A stretch of DNA of 64,000 nt. Origin: Undaria pinnatifida (lineage: Eukaryota > Sar > Phaeophyceae > Laminariales > Alariaceae). A program made the position numbers and the translations under genes. Numbering within the stretch: position 1 is the first letter of the stretch; every line of letters begins with the position of its first letter. The stretch spans positions 11,798,718 to 11,862,717 of the forward strand of contig JABAKD010000022.1 in NCBI GenBank assembly GCA_012845835.1, read 5' to 3'. Shown piece after piece: positions 1 to 10,561 of the stretch. The notes beneath the pieces were generated by a model. The model made no database searches. It saw only the letters and a program-made list of their open reading frames with translations, and had not been told where the DNA came from.

Positions 1-769
1 ATTCGCCATGGGTGCAAGACGCGTGGACTCATGCTACGGAAAATAAAGGTGCAACATTTTGTTTTCCGGGGCTCCTAACCTGAGCCTCCTACCCATATAT
101 TTTTTTTGTTGAGTAAGCTGTAAGTGCAACCCGACGGCCGAGTCGTTCTACGGTAGTACCCCCAACTTTCCCCTAACCCCTTCAGAGCCGCAAGAAACAC
201 CTCCCAATTCTAATTCCAAGTCCTTTGTCCCCAAACATGGGTTTCAAGGTGTAAAGGGGTTAACGAAATCGCCGATTTGGAAACCAGCTCCCGGCCGTAT
301 CACCCGAATTACGGTGCCCCTTGCTACGCCGACGTCATCGTTCGACAGTCATTCATTTGCAAACAAGAACATAGCATCCCTCTCGTGTCGAGCAGGAGCA
401 GTCATGAAACGTTCGGTAAAGAAAATCGCTGAGTTTGGGGGTGGAGGGGCTATCGTAGAATCAGCCCAACAAACAATCCCACGGCCTAGATACAAAAAAG
501 TACCAGATATTCATTTTTGCAAAACAAGAATGGCATCATTCCGACGGTATAGGGATAAGGCGCCCCGTCACCTACAAAACAAATATCGCCAAAAAGCGGT
601 ATAACTTAATATCTCTATCGTAGCAAGGGTCACACATACATACATACATACATGCATACATACATACATGCATACAATAATAGCTCAACTAAGTCGCGTC
701 ATACTTATACACTAGGCAATAAATACACGTGGAATCATAAATCAGCGCACGTATATACGCATCAGATAC
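1..769. repeat. Gene-free 5' end of window, dispersed-repeat fragments
   Basis: No supportable gene. Bases about 160-275 contain a repeat ending in TGTAAAGGGGTTAAC that recurs near 42397-42482 and, inverted, near 5680-5775. Bases about 420-610 contain pieces of a second dispersed family (CCCACGGCCTAG; CTCTATCGTAGCA) also seen near 5.2-5.5, 35.1-35.4, 41.5-41.9, 52.3-52.6 and 56.1-56.4 kb. A short (CATA)n microsatellite lies at about 635-690. The 96-codon ORF at 314-604 overlaps these repeats and has no recognisable domain. Confidence 0.5.
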
Positions 770-3280
770 ATACATAAAAATGCGATAGCAGCCAACCTTG
801 CCTCTCCGACACCCGGCACTAATGCCGGAAACGTTGATGACATGGCCTCATTACTGACCGAGACGATACTGTCAAACGCCGCCGACATAGCGCCCCCTAT
901 TCGGCGCAAACAAGTGCCGAGGGGCTGGTGTGCGACCGAGGAGACGAGAGCGGAGTTGAATGCACGATGGCAGGATAGGGAAGACGCGAGGAAACGGGTC
1001 CGTTCTGATCCAAACGATCGTGGTCTACGGCAAGCCGTGAAGGCGACCATCAAACAGCTGAAACGCACGCGGGCGGAAGCTGTTCAGAGGTTCTTCGAAG
1101 ATTACGTTAGCTAACTCGAAGGGCGTATCTGAGAAGGTGATCAATTTGGCTTCTACAAACACCTCAAGGGGATGGATGTGGAAGGGAAGAGGACGTTCAA
1201 CTCGCAGTACATCAAGGACGAGAAAGGTCGATTGCTGCGGGATGATGCCCTCATCCGCGAGCGGTGGGTGGGGTGGTTTCACAACCTGCTCAACACCAAG
1301 TCGCCGACCCTTGATCCGAGCATTGTGGACGAGCCTAAGCAGTGGCCCCCGTGCAGACCACTGGACGATATCCCGTCTAGGTACGAAGTAGAGGAGGCGA
1401 TCCGGGCGCTGGCGAACCGAAAGGCGGTAGGGCCCGATGGTCTCCCGGCCGAGCTCCTGAAGGTTTTCGCCGACGAAGGAGAATTCAACACCCTCGGAAA
1501 CTTCCACGATATCATCGTCGCTGTGTGGAGGGGGGGTGGCGTACCGCAACAATGTAAGGATGCAACGATTAAGGTGCTTCACAAGAAGAAAGATCGGACT
1601 GAGTGTGGCAATTATCGTGGCATCTCCCTCGTGGCTCACGCCGGCAAAGTACTCCTCAAAGTCATCGCGGGTCGCCTGAGTGACTATTGCGAACGCGAGA
1701 ACATTCTGCCGGAGGAACAGTGTCGGTTCAGACCCCAACGCTCGACGGTTGACATGACGGTCGTAGTACGACGACTGCAGGAACTGGCGCGGAAGAAGGA
1801 CACCCCCTTGTACATGTGCTTTATCGACCTCACCAAAGCATACGACTCCGTCGACCGAAACCTTTTGTGGGATGTCCTTGCTCGTTTTGGCGTGCCACCG
1901 AGAATGCTCGCCGTCATCCGCTAATTTCACGACGGCATACAAGCATGCGTGCGGCTGAATGATGGAGAGTGCTCGGATAAGTTCGACGTGGGACAAAAGG
2001 TCTCAGGCAAGGATGCGTGCTCGCGCCACTGCTGTTCAACATGTTTTTCAAGGCGGTACTGCGTGTGGCCGAGAAACGCTTCCTCGCTGATGCAGCCATC
2101 ACGGACAACATGGTGCAGCTCCAGCGAAAGGAGGAAGGCGAGAAGAAGGGCACTTCACGCACAGGCAAAGTCGACGGACGGAGGGGGAAGGAGGGGGAGG
2201 GGGTGCAGAGATTGTGGGGCATGCTGTACGCGGACGATGCGGGCATCGTATCGCGATCATCAGAAGGGCTGGAGAGGATGATGACGGCGATCGTGACTGC
2301 GTGCTCGTCGTTCGGGCTTACAGTATCCGAGGCAACAACAGAGATAATGTGCCTGGAAACCAAAAGCGGGGGGAAGGAGTCCTTCACGATCAATGCAGCC
2401 GGCCAGGTATACAAACAAACAATCCAGTTTGTATACTTGGGCGGGGCTATCACCGCAGACAGAGACCTTAGCATTGAAATAACGCGGCGCCTTCAGAGGG
2501 CCTGGGCGTGCTTCCAGCGGTACAAGATGGAAATCTATGATCGCCCGGGTGTGCGTTTACGGTCGAAGGTGCGGTTGCTGAAAGCTGAGGTGGTCGAGAC
2601 ACTGCTGTACGGTTGCATGACGTGGAGCCCGAAGAAGCCTGACTATGACAGGCTACGACGGGTTCACCGCTCCATGCTCCTCCGATGCCTTGGATGGCGG
2701 AAACGGAAGCGCGACGACCACACCCTATAGTATGCCGACGCGCTTGCCCAGACAGATTCCGAGAGCGTTGAGGCGATAGTGCGCAAACGGAGGATTTTGT
2801 TTGCGGGATTCGTGGCACGTATGGGGGAGGAGCGTCTGCCACAGAGGGTGATGTTTGGGGAGTTTGTTGGGGGTAAGGGCTACTCAGGGGGGCAAGAGAA
2901 AGACTGGATGCATCATTTAAAAGAGGATATGTCGGTCTTTGGAATGAAATTCGAAGGATGGCGAAAGGCTGCTCAGAAGGCTGGCAGATGGTTTCGAAGA
3001 GTAGAGGAGGGAGCCGAGTTGTTCATGCGGAATTTGCATGAAACGGAGAGACGCAAAGCTGCAGCGCGACGCGCAAAGGCTGCGGCAGCGCCATCCACCG
3101 TTGGCAGCTCTACGCGGCCGGGGGGAGGGGGAAGGGGGGGGGGCGGGGAGGGGACTGGGGGAGGGGAGGAGGGGGGAGGGGGGGAGGGGGGAGGGGGGGA
3201 GGGGGGAGGGGGAAAGGGAGGAAGGGGGGAGTGGGGGGAGGGGGAGCGTCATGCCCAAGAGACTCAAGTCTGGGTTTGAC
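770..3280 (+). mobile_element. Non-LTR retrotransposon remnant, reverse transcriptase ORF broken
   Basis: This is the reverse-transcriptase part of a LINE-like element. The open segments 842-1114, 1172-1924, 2017-2730 and 2779-3279 follow the usual order: an Arg/Lys-rich linker, RT motif [13 protein letters not shown] (about 1423-1461), NYRGISL (about 1609-1630), the first catalytic block [11 protein letters not shown] (about 1828-1860), then the catalytic YADDAGIVS (about 2227-2253), and a C-terminal region with the LLYGCMTW block typical of endonuclease/RT elements. The apurinic endonuclease expected upstream is absent, so the copy is 5' truncated. It is dead: in-frame stops at about 1112 and 1921, a frameshift near 1990-2015, and a stop at 2728-2730. 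The 3' end runs into a G-rich tract. I saw no clear target-site duplication, so both outer limits are approximate. Confidence 0.85.
3119..3250 (+). repeat. G-rich (GGGGGA)n purine tract
   Basis: About 130 bp of almost pure G and A on the plus strand, with many runs of four or more G, at the 3' end of the retrotransposon coding region. It could form G-quadruplexes. The Gly/Glu-rich ORF tail read through it is a product of composition rather than conserved protein. Confidence 0.85.
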
Positions 3281-3448
3281 CATCATCGTATTGAAAGTTG
3301 TGGGCCTTCTAATGGCCGTCACAAGATAGCATAAGACCGCCCTGACTTCTTCGCCATGTTGCGTTCTCTCCCAGGTGCCATTGATGATGGACGTGATATC
3401 CTCTGTTAGCCCAATGCCATCCTTAGCCAGTTCCTAGGGTCTGCTAGT

Positions 3449-3665
3449 ATGACATTTTTTTTCTTTTTCTTTCTCTTATTCTTTTTTCTTTTTTTCTCTT
3501 CTCTTTTTTTCTCTTCTTCTTTTTTCCTTGCTTTCTTGTCTTGTCTTTTCATGCTTTTCTTGTCTTTTTCTTCTCTTTGCTTGCCTTTTTCGTTTTGTTT
3601 CGTTTTTCTTCTCTTTTCTTTCCTTTCCTTTATCTTCTTTTCTTTTCTTTGTTTCTTTTCCCCAA
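3449..3665 (+). repeat. Polypyrimidine (T/C) tract
   Basis: About 215 bp almost entirely T and C on the plus strand (CTTTT/CTTTTT units). The Phe/Leu/Ser ORF on the plus strand and the Lys/Glu ORF on the minus strand are composition artefacts. Confidence 0.9.
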
Positions 3666-6111
3666 TTGACTTACGCCTGTCGTGCGTATGCGTAGTGATA
3701 GATACTACGTGTAATATATACGTGGTAGTCTTCCTTGGGTGACAATCGGAATATTTGGTTTCTCCAGGCGTGAGTAGTGAGACGTATGCACCGGCCTGAA
3801 CCTGGCACATCGTAAACTGACTCCCGATTTCACTTTTATATGTTTCTGGTGGAGGCATAAACTGCGTCAGCTGTGACATATGCGTGTATCACCTTGGGTT
3901 GTGTGTGTTTTTCCCTGGGGTATTCCTCAGCTCCAGAGTGACTGAAGCCTGTCCTGTGACCACGGACTTGATTATGCGAGTTAATGTGAGAACAACAACA
4001 ATACATACATGCATACATACATGCATGCATACACACATATCACTTTGGACAAAAATTTAAGGACCCTTGGGGCACTAATATGAAATACAAACGGTCCTTA
4101 CATCTCCGTCCAAAGTGGTACGTTGTAAGACTCGCGACAGAAACCGCGTATAACGCCCCCTCGCCTGTATAGGAAACCCAGGCAGAGTAATACGTGGCTT
4201 GCCGGCCCTCGAGTCCGCTTCCAATACGTTGTTCCAGATGCCTTCCACCTTTTCCTCCCAAGCCTCGCGCTCCGACATTTGACCGTTGTTCCGGTTTTCG
4301 TCCTCGTCCTCGTCGTCTGCGGCCAGGCTGCGCGACAACTGGCAGAATGGGGCGTGGGGTGGGGTGGGGGGGCGTTGAGGGAATCGGAGAACAAGCCGTC
4401 ATGCAGTACGTGGGCTCCGATGTGCGCGGCTACCGCATAAAGCGACGAACGGTCACCGCTGCTTGGGTTCTACGGGGTCGACTGCAGCAAGCAGTCACGA
4501 CTAGAGAGGCGAGTTACTTTCACTTTACTGCTGCCATCGGTTATCGCGCTGCTGGTAGTACTGCTGGTGCTACTGGTAATGCTGCTCCTCATGCTGCTGA
4601 TGCTGGGCCTATTGGTGATGGTCACGGTGCTGGTGCGCTGTTGCCGCTGCAGCTCTGCTACTGCTGCTACTGAGGTGCTTCTGTTGCCACCATTGCTACT
4701 ACTATATGATTACTCTACCAACGTACGAAAACACGCTGAACGCTGTATATACCTCGGCAGCAAAACGATACGCACGAAAAGCGTGCGTCATCGCAAGGTG
4801 CGCCCGCTGCTTAAGAAAACCCCCAAAAAAACACCAACAAACGATTCAACACATTACATCAAAATGCGATAAAAAATACGCTTCAAAACGGGACACAACG
4901 CGCGATTTAAAACGCCAATCAAAACTTCAAAATTACTACTCAAAACGGGATTCAAAACCCAAAACACGCTTCAAAACACGATTCAACAATTGATTGCAGT
5001 ATTGACCTTTTTGGGAGCAAGCTGGCGTGACCCAAAAGGCAACAAGTGCGGTCTTACCAACTGTCTACAACAGCAAGAGCGTCCAATAGCAGTATGATGG
5101 CTTAGGAATAGGATTTGCAGGGCGCGTGCCGTACATCTCTCCAATTGCACGTCGGACACATCCCAATATCCCAGCAGCCCGGACACACGCGTGCTACAAT
5201 AGAAGTGCATCAACCTTTTTCTGAGGTTCTCCTTCCTCACTTCTTGAGGAGCTCGGCACCTGACCCAAAAAACTGATTTTTAGAAAAATTAAAGTGCACC
5301 CCGACGAAAAAATTCCATGGGATCTAGGGTAAAACCCCAAATGGTATAACCTGCGTGCCACGATAGAGGTATACCTTTTTTAGGCGAAAATATTTTCTGA
5401 ATGACGGGGCTCCTCAACCTACTAATACTATCGTCGGAAAAAAAATAAACAATAGGCCATTTTTTTTGCATGATTCTCGTCGTGTACGTTGCCCATGGAA
5501 TTTTTTCATCCGGTACAAGCAGTTTTATTCTTTTCCAAATCAGTTTTTGGTCGAGAAGAGGTCTTAAGCTCCCAAATTGAGGAAACCTCAGAAAAAAAGT
5601 GGTTGGTGCACCTTTATCGTAGCTTGATCTATAAGCGAAACAAAAATGGCACGCTGTCGATTTTGGTTATGCTGTCGGTTTGGGGTTTCAACGCCTTTAC
5701 AACTGGAAACCCTTTTTTTGACCAAATTGCTTCAAGTTAGTATAGGGAGGCATTTTGGGGCTCTAAAGGGGTTAAGGAGCCCCTTCATTCAGAAAATATT
5801 GTGGCCAACAAAAATGCTACCCCTGCCGCATCGCGCGACGCGTCCCCGGTCTGCTTCGTATGCTTCGTACGGCGTTTTTCCGACACTTTCCCCCCCTGAA
5901 GCCTCCAACGGGTGTAGCGGTAGAAACTTAAGACACGGCAGCTCCACTGCGAATGCAAATGACCTTAAGTAACACACGACACGTATGGGAAGTACACGGA
6001 AGCGCTATGAGCTTACGCTTTTCTTATACCCATCCGCTGGAGTATAAAAAACACGGAAAAAAAGGTAGCACCACCCAAAATCTACGAGAAATACCTCGAG
6101 GCCCAAAGTTC
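3666..6111. other. Gene-poor stretch with degenerate repeats
   Basis: No supportable gene. About 3905-4005 is a dispersed repeat (core ATTATGCGAGTTAA) with a second copy near 35480-35560, each followed by a simple repeat ((CATA)n here). About 4550-4690 is a (TGC)n-like microsatellite. About 4858-4990 is a degenerate array of AAAACG-type units. About 5220-5500 and 5650-5780 are copies of the two dispersed families found at the start of the window. Confidence 0.5.
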
Positions 6112-6972
6112 ATAATCACCAGGGTAGTCCTCGGGAAAATTCCCGAGGTAATTTTCCCGTGCTGTACGTCGGTCCCGGTACTCGGCGGAATACCGTCATA
6201 TTTGGGCAAACCGTGTACCGCCGAAGGCGGTACCGTCAAAAATCGAAAAACCGTCAACCGTTTAAAAAGTACCGTCATTTTGCAGCACCGCCATAAAAGT
6301 ACCGTCAAATTAGCGAAGTACCGTTTCCCGTTTAGAAAAACCGTCATATTCAGAACCGTCAAAGATTGTAGGGTGATGGTTTTCATTGAATGTTTTCATG
6401 TTTTAGGTTTTATTGTTTTATTGTTTACAGTAGTAGTATTGTTTTATTGTCTTATTTTGGTGCTAAATGTCTAAATGTTGTTTCGCGTGAGGCTGGTGAG
6501 TTTGTCAGCTTGACGGTTCGACGATTAGTCTAGCCTCTATTCGTCCGTTCTATATAGGTATGCAGGAACATCAGCGGGGTGGTGCCGGCATGCTTGATCG
6601 CCGCCCGGCAGGTACTGTCAAGTATTTCATCATTCGTAATTCTGTATTTCTCAGTGGCGGAACCGTCATATTTCAGTACCCTCAAAAAAGTACCGTCAAA
6701 TTTGGCAGTACCGGGACCGGTACCGTCGTTTTGCAGTACCGCCAAAAAAGTACCGTCAAATATCGAAAAACCGTCTACCGTCTAGAAAATACCGTCACTT
6801 TTCGATACCGCCGAAAAAGTACCGTCAAATTCGGCGATACCGTGTACCGCCAAAAGTGGTACCGTGAGAAATCGAAATACCGTCAACCGTTTGAAAAGTA
6901 CCGTCATTTCGCAATACCGTCCGATCTGGTACCGTAAAAAAAAACGGTACCGAGGACTACCCTGATAATCAC
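6112..6972. mobile_element. hAT-type MITE, 845 bp, with perfect TSD
   Basis: The element runs from 6120 to 6964. Its ends are perfect 15-bp inverted repeats, CAGGGTAGTCCTCGG at the left and CCGAGGACTACCCTG at the right, flanked by a perfect 8-bp direct repeat ATAATCAC (6112-6119 and 6965-6972). CAGGG termini with an 8-bp target duplication are characteristic of the hAT superfamily. There is no transposase ORF, so it is non-autonomous. The interior carries many direct copies of a TACCGTCA/ACCGTCAA motif on both sides of a unique middle (about 6370-6650), which may be transposase-binding sites or simply an expanded satellite. The perfect TSD and termini suggest a fairly recent insertion. Confidence 0.85.
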
Positions 6973-8625
6973 CACTTACAAGAGGCTTGCTCGCGTACGT
7001 CCCTCGTCGCTTGGTCTCCGCCGTCTCATCGAGCTCCCTTAGCCCCTGCCTCATAGACGCCTCGTACCCCGTCCATCCCCCCCTCCCCAACACCGCCTCT
7101 ATGGAGGCTTTCTGAACCCTCCGCGCCCTGACCAGAGCTCGAGATGCTTTCTTCTTCTGGTGCACCGTCAAGCGCTCTCCCCGGTTGCTCGCCAGCGCTC
7201 GCTTTTGCGACGAAGGTTGGAGGAGATCTGCTGAACAAAAAAATCGTTAATTAAGCACCAAGCTAAGGAGGCCGTACTTTACATTTTGGCTTGTTAGATA
7301 TATGTAGCAGTGGTATCGATATATAGCACTCTGGACTGTTTTAGCTATTCTGGTGAACGGTCAAGTGCTCTCCTTGGGGGGTCGCCAGCGCTCGCTTTAG
7401 CCATTGCTGTTGGAGGGGATCTTTTCCAGTGTTTCGATTGCAACGCTTATTTTTTGGTCGTCATTAAGCGAGTTTGCTAATTTACGCGGAAATTTTGAAT
7501 GTAACATTCAAGTTGGCGACATGTAGGCCACATGGCACGTATGGTGCCAGTACGAAACACCGTTCATCTACAGCATGATACAAGTACAGTAGCGGTCTCT
7601 CTATAGTGCCGGTTGAGTAGTGTCGGTCGCCCGCTATAGTGCCTATGGATCGTTTGCCACAGATGGGAACAACCAGTAGTGGCTGTATGTGGAGTAGTGC
7701 CGGTTGCCGATATTGTGCTAATATTTCCGTCTATAGTGCACACACCGGGACTATAGAGGGACGACTACTGTATTGTACACTCCGCTGGCATGATACGAGG
7801 CTGGTATTATATGCACCAGGTAGGGCAGTACTTGGTACGCAGCAGCATCATCATGCAGCTGAGTATCGCGATGTATGCCGGAATCCAAACAGGACGGAGC
7901 TACGTAATGACTTATGATACAGCTTGAACTCAAATCTTGCCTTCAAGACCAACCCAATCGTTGACGTTTAGTTTCTGCATGACTTGTGACCATCACTACA
8001 TACATCATACAGCATGCTGTAAAGATAGAGCATACACCTGGTAGGAACGAAGTTACTGCTGTGTTGCGCGTTCGCTCGAGGCCCCAGCACGTGCTCATCA
8101 CTACCCCCGATAGCATTTCAACGCCCATCATACCCATACCGAGCCGCCTACCATTGGTGCGTAATACCGGCCTTGCATACGCTACCGCCCGGCACCTGGT
8201 ACAGACTGCTGTTGCTGCAACTCCCCGTGGTGCTGACTGCTTTTATTGCAACTCTTAACTGCTACCTGGTGCCTGGTGCAGACCGCCTTTGTTGCAACTC
8301 TAACTGCTATTGTTGTTTTTGGTGTTGTTGCAATTCTCACTGCGATGATATGTACATACTGAAGTAGTACCTGACTGCTGTTGGTGTTGTTGTAACTCAG
8401 CCAACAGGGCAGATACGCGCGGCGGTAGTCTAGAGTCTCGATAGCAAGCACGCTCTCCTCGTGCGGATCACCGATACCCGGTATACTTCGTATGATACAC
8501 TGCTGTTGTTGCAGATCTAACTGCAATCTGGTACAGACCCCGACTGCTGCTTACTCAAGGGAGTAGACATACGCGGCCGCAGCCTCGAACGCTTCATGTG
8601 CCGACTACCGATACCTGATTCGTGT
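6973..8625. other. Intergenic, no gene seen
   Basis: ORFs here are short and show no domain, signal peptide or splice-compatible chain. Sequence around 7550-8620 is rich in CTGGTAC-type motifs and TGCTG/TTGTTGCAACTC units, degenerate forerunners of the (TGC)n array that follows in the duplicated block. Confidence 0.5.
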
Positions 8626-8944
8626 ATACCAAGTACCTGGTACTGACTGATGTTCTTGCCTACCCTAACTGCTACCTGGTCCAGGCCATTGGTTGTTGCA
8701 ACTCTACCTGCTAACTGGTACAGGCTGCTGTTATTGCAACTCCAACTGATACCTGATACCTCCTACAGCACTTTGCTGTTGTTGCCACTCACCCACTGGA
8801 GCAGACGCGTGCGGCAGCAGTCTCGACAGCAAACACGCTCTCGCTGTGCAGGCGGAGGCTGCTGGGAGGACGGCGCTTCGACACAGGATATTCATCGCAC
8901 AGACCACTACGATGAACCACAAATTGCACGCTAAACCGCGCACA

Positions 8945-9195
8945 AGGAACGCTGCTGCTGGTGTTACTGCTGCTGGTACTGCTGGTGGGGCTGCTGCTGA
9001 TACTGCTTCTGCTGCTGCTGTTGTTGCTTCTGCTGGTGCTGCTGCTGCCGCCGGTGCTGGTGCTGCTGGTACCACTACTACTGCTGCTGTTTCTGATGCT
9101 GTTTCTGATGCTGTTTCTGCTGATGATGATACTGGTGCTGCTGGTGTTGCTGGCGCTTCTGCTTCTGCTGCGATTGCTTTTGCTGCTGCTACTGT
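8945..9195 (+). repeat. (TGC)n-type microsatellite array, copy 1
   Basis: Imperfect trinucleotide array (CTG/TGC/TGT) of about 250 bp. All frames on both strands are open and give Leu-, Ala- or Ser-rich reading frames, so the long ORFs here are not evidence of a gene. Its counterpart in copy 2 is at about 20925-21170. Confidence 0.9.
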
Positions 9196-10561
9196 GAAGG
9201 CGACCTCGAGCTTGCTGCGAGCTGCAGCCGCTGATGTGGGTATCGTACACTCTGGCGTTCCAAGCATTCAGGAGGCGTTACAAATTTAAACCAAAGACAG
9301 CAGTGTTGGTAAAGGAACGATTAAGAGACCGCGGTTTGATCTCTTGACTGACTGATACAGCTGTTTAAATGTAACATACTAAAAGGTCAAAGAAGGGTTT
9401 GATGTCTTGACCTCGATATTTGTCTTGACCTCGATATTTGTCTTGACCTTGACCTTGATAGTTTCAAAACAGTCAGTTTCACCTTTTTCTCATCACCGAC
9501 CATGCGACCGCCGACTGCAGACAGCCCACGGCCACAGACAGCCCAAGAGCAGTTTCAAGCTACGCGCCTTTTGCATACGAGTCCAAAAAGCAACAAACAA
9601 GGGTGTACAGAACGACTGCTGCCGAGTTTGCCTATCTTGTCCAAGTTCGAAGGAGCCGCACGGAATCGGCCGACGTGCACTTTGGGGCAACACCGCAACA
9701 CAGCAGAGTAGAACAATGTAATACGATCAATCACAATCAATGCGCCCGAATATCGGTACAGCGCAGCAGACAAGTAGTACCTGTACGAACGAACAGCTTG
9801 GCGTACTGAGCTGAGCTGATGAACGGGTGTGTTCTGCCTTCTGTCTCGCTTCTGGGAGATTTCCCTGTGGCGGTGTTCCGCTCCAAACATTATTACAGCA
9901 GTACCTATAGGTCTAGACTATGTACTTTTCTCTAGTTCCAAGTATACTTTGGCCCCGAAACATGGGCGGATGCCGTAGAAACCTCAGGCAGCCGATTGCA
10001 CGCCTCGTGCGCGGATAGCATTGCAGTTTTGTACCCGGCAGTATGCATAGGGTTTGCGGACAAGGAAAGGAGATGATACTGGGGCGGGCGTCCCCTTTGA
10101 TTGGTACTCGGTCGGGAACCTCCGGTTGAAGCCCAAATTATTATTTTCTAGGCACGGTGATGAAGGAAACGCCACCGACAAATCAATCTTCGAGGAATTC
10201 CAAATGCGTGGATGAATCAAACATGAAGAAAAACAGAGCAACGGTGCAAAGAGCTTTGTCTCCGGCGTTGCCGAGATGCAGCCGATACCGCGTTCCTTCT
10301 CTTCTTGAAAAAATGGACAGAGGGCAGATTCCGTAACGACCGGTAGCTACGTCGCCTGATGACAACAATGCCCACAGAGCCTACGTACACTGTTCGGCCA
10401 CACACAAATACATACATATCGTCACGTCTACACCCCGTATCGTAGTGCTTGCACCATACCGGTACAACATAGTGCCTACTAAGTCATGCATACATATCGT
10501 ACTTTAATACCCTCGACAGCGGAATTGTCCTGTACTCTATCCCCTACCCGGTGGCGCCGCC

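Noticed and set aside
3406-3879. Lys/Glu-rich minus-strand ORF of 157 codons
   Set aside because: It is a reading of the polypyrimidine tract at 3449-3665.
8961-9197. Poly-Leu, poly-Ala and Ser-rich ORFs here and at 20936-21172
   Set aside because: All frames of a TGC-type microsatellite are open; no coding signal remains outside the repeat.
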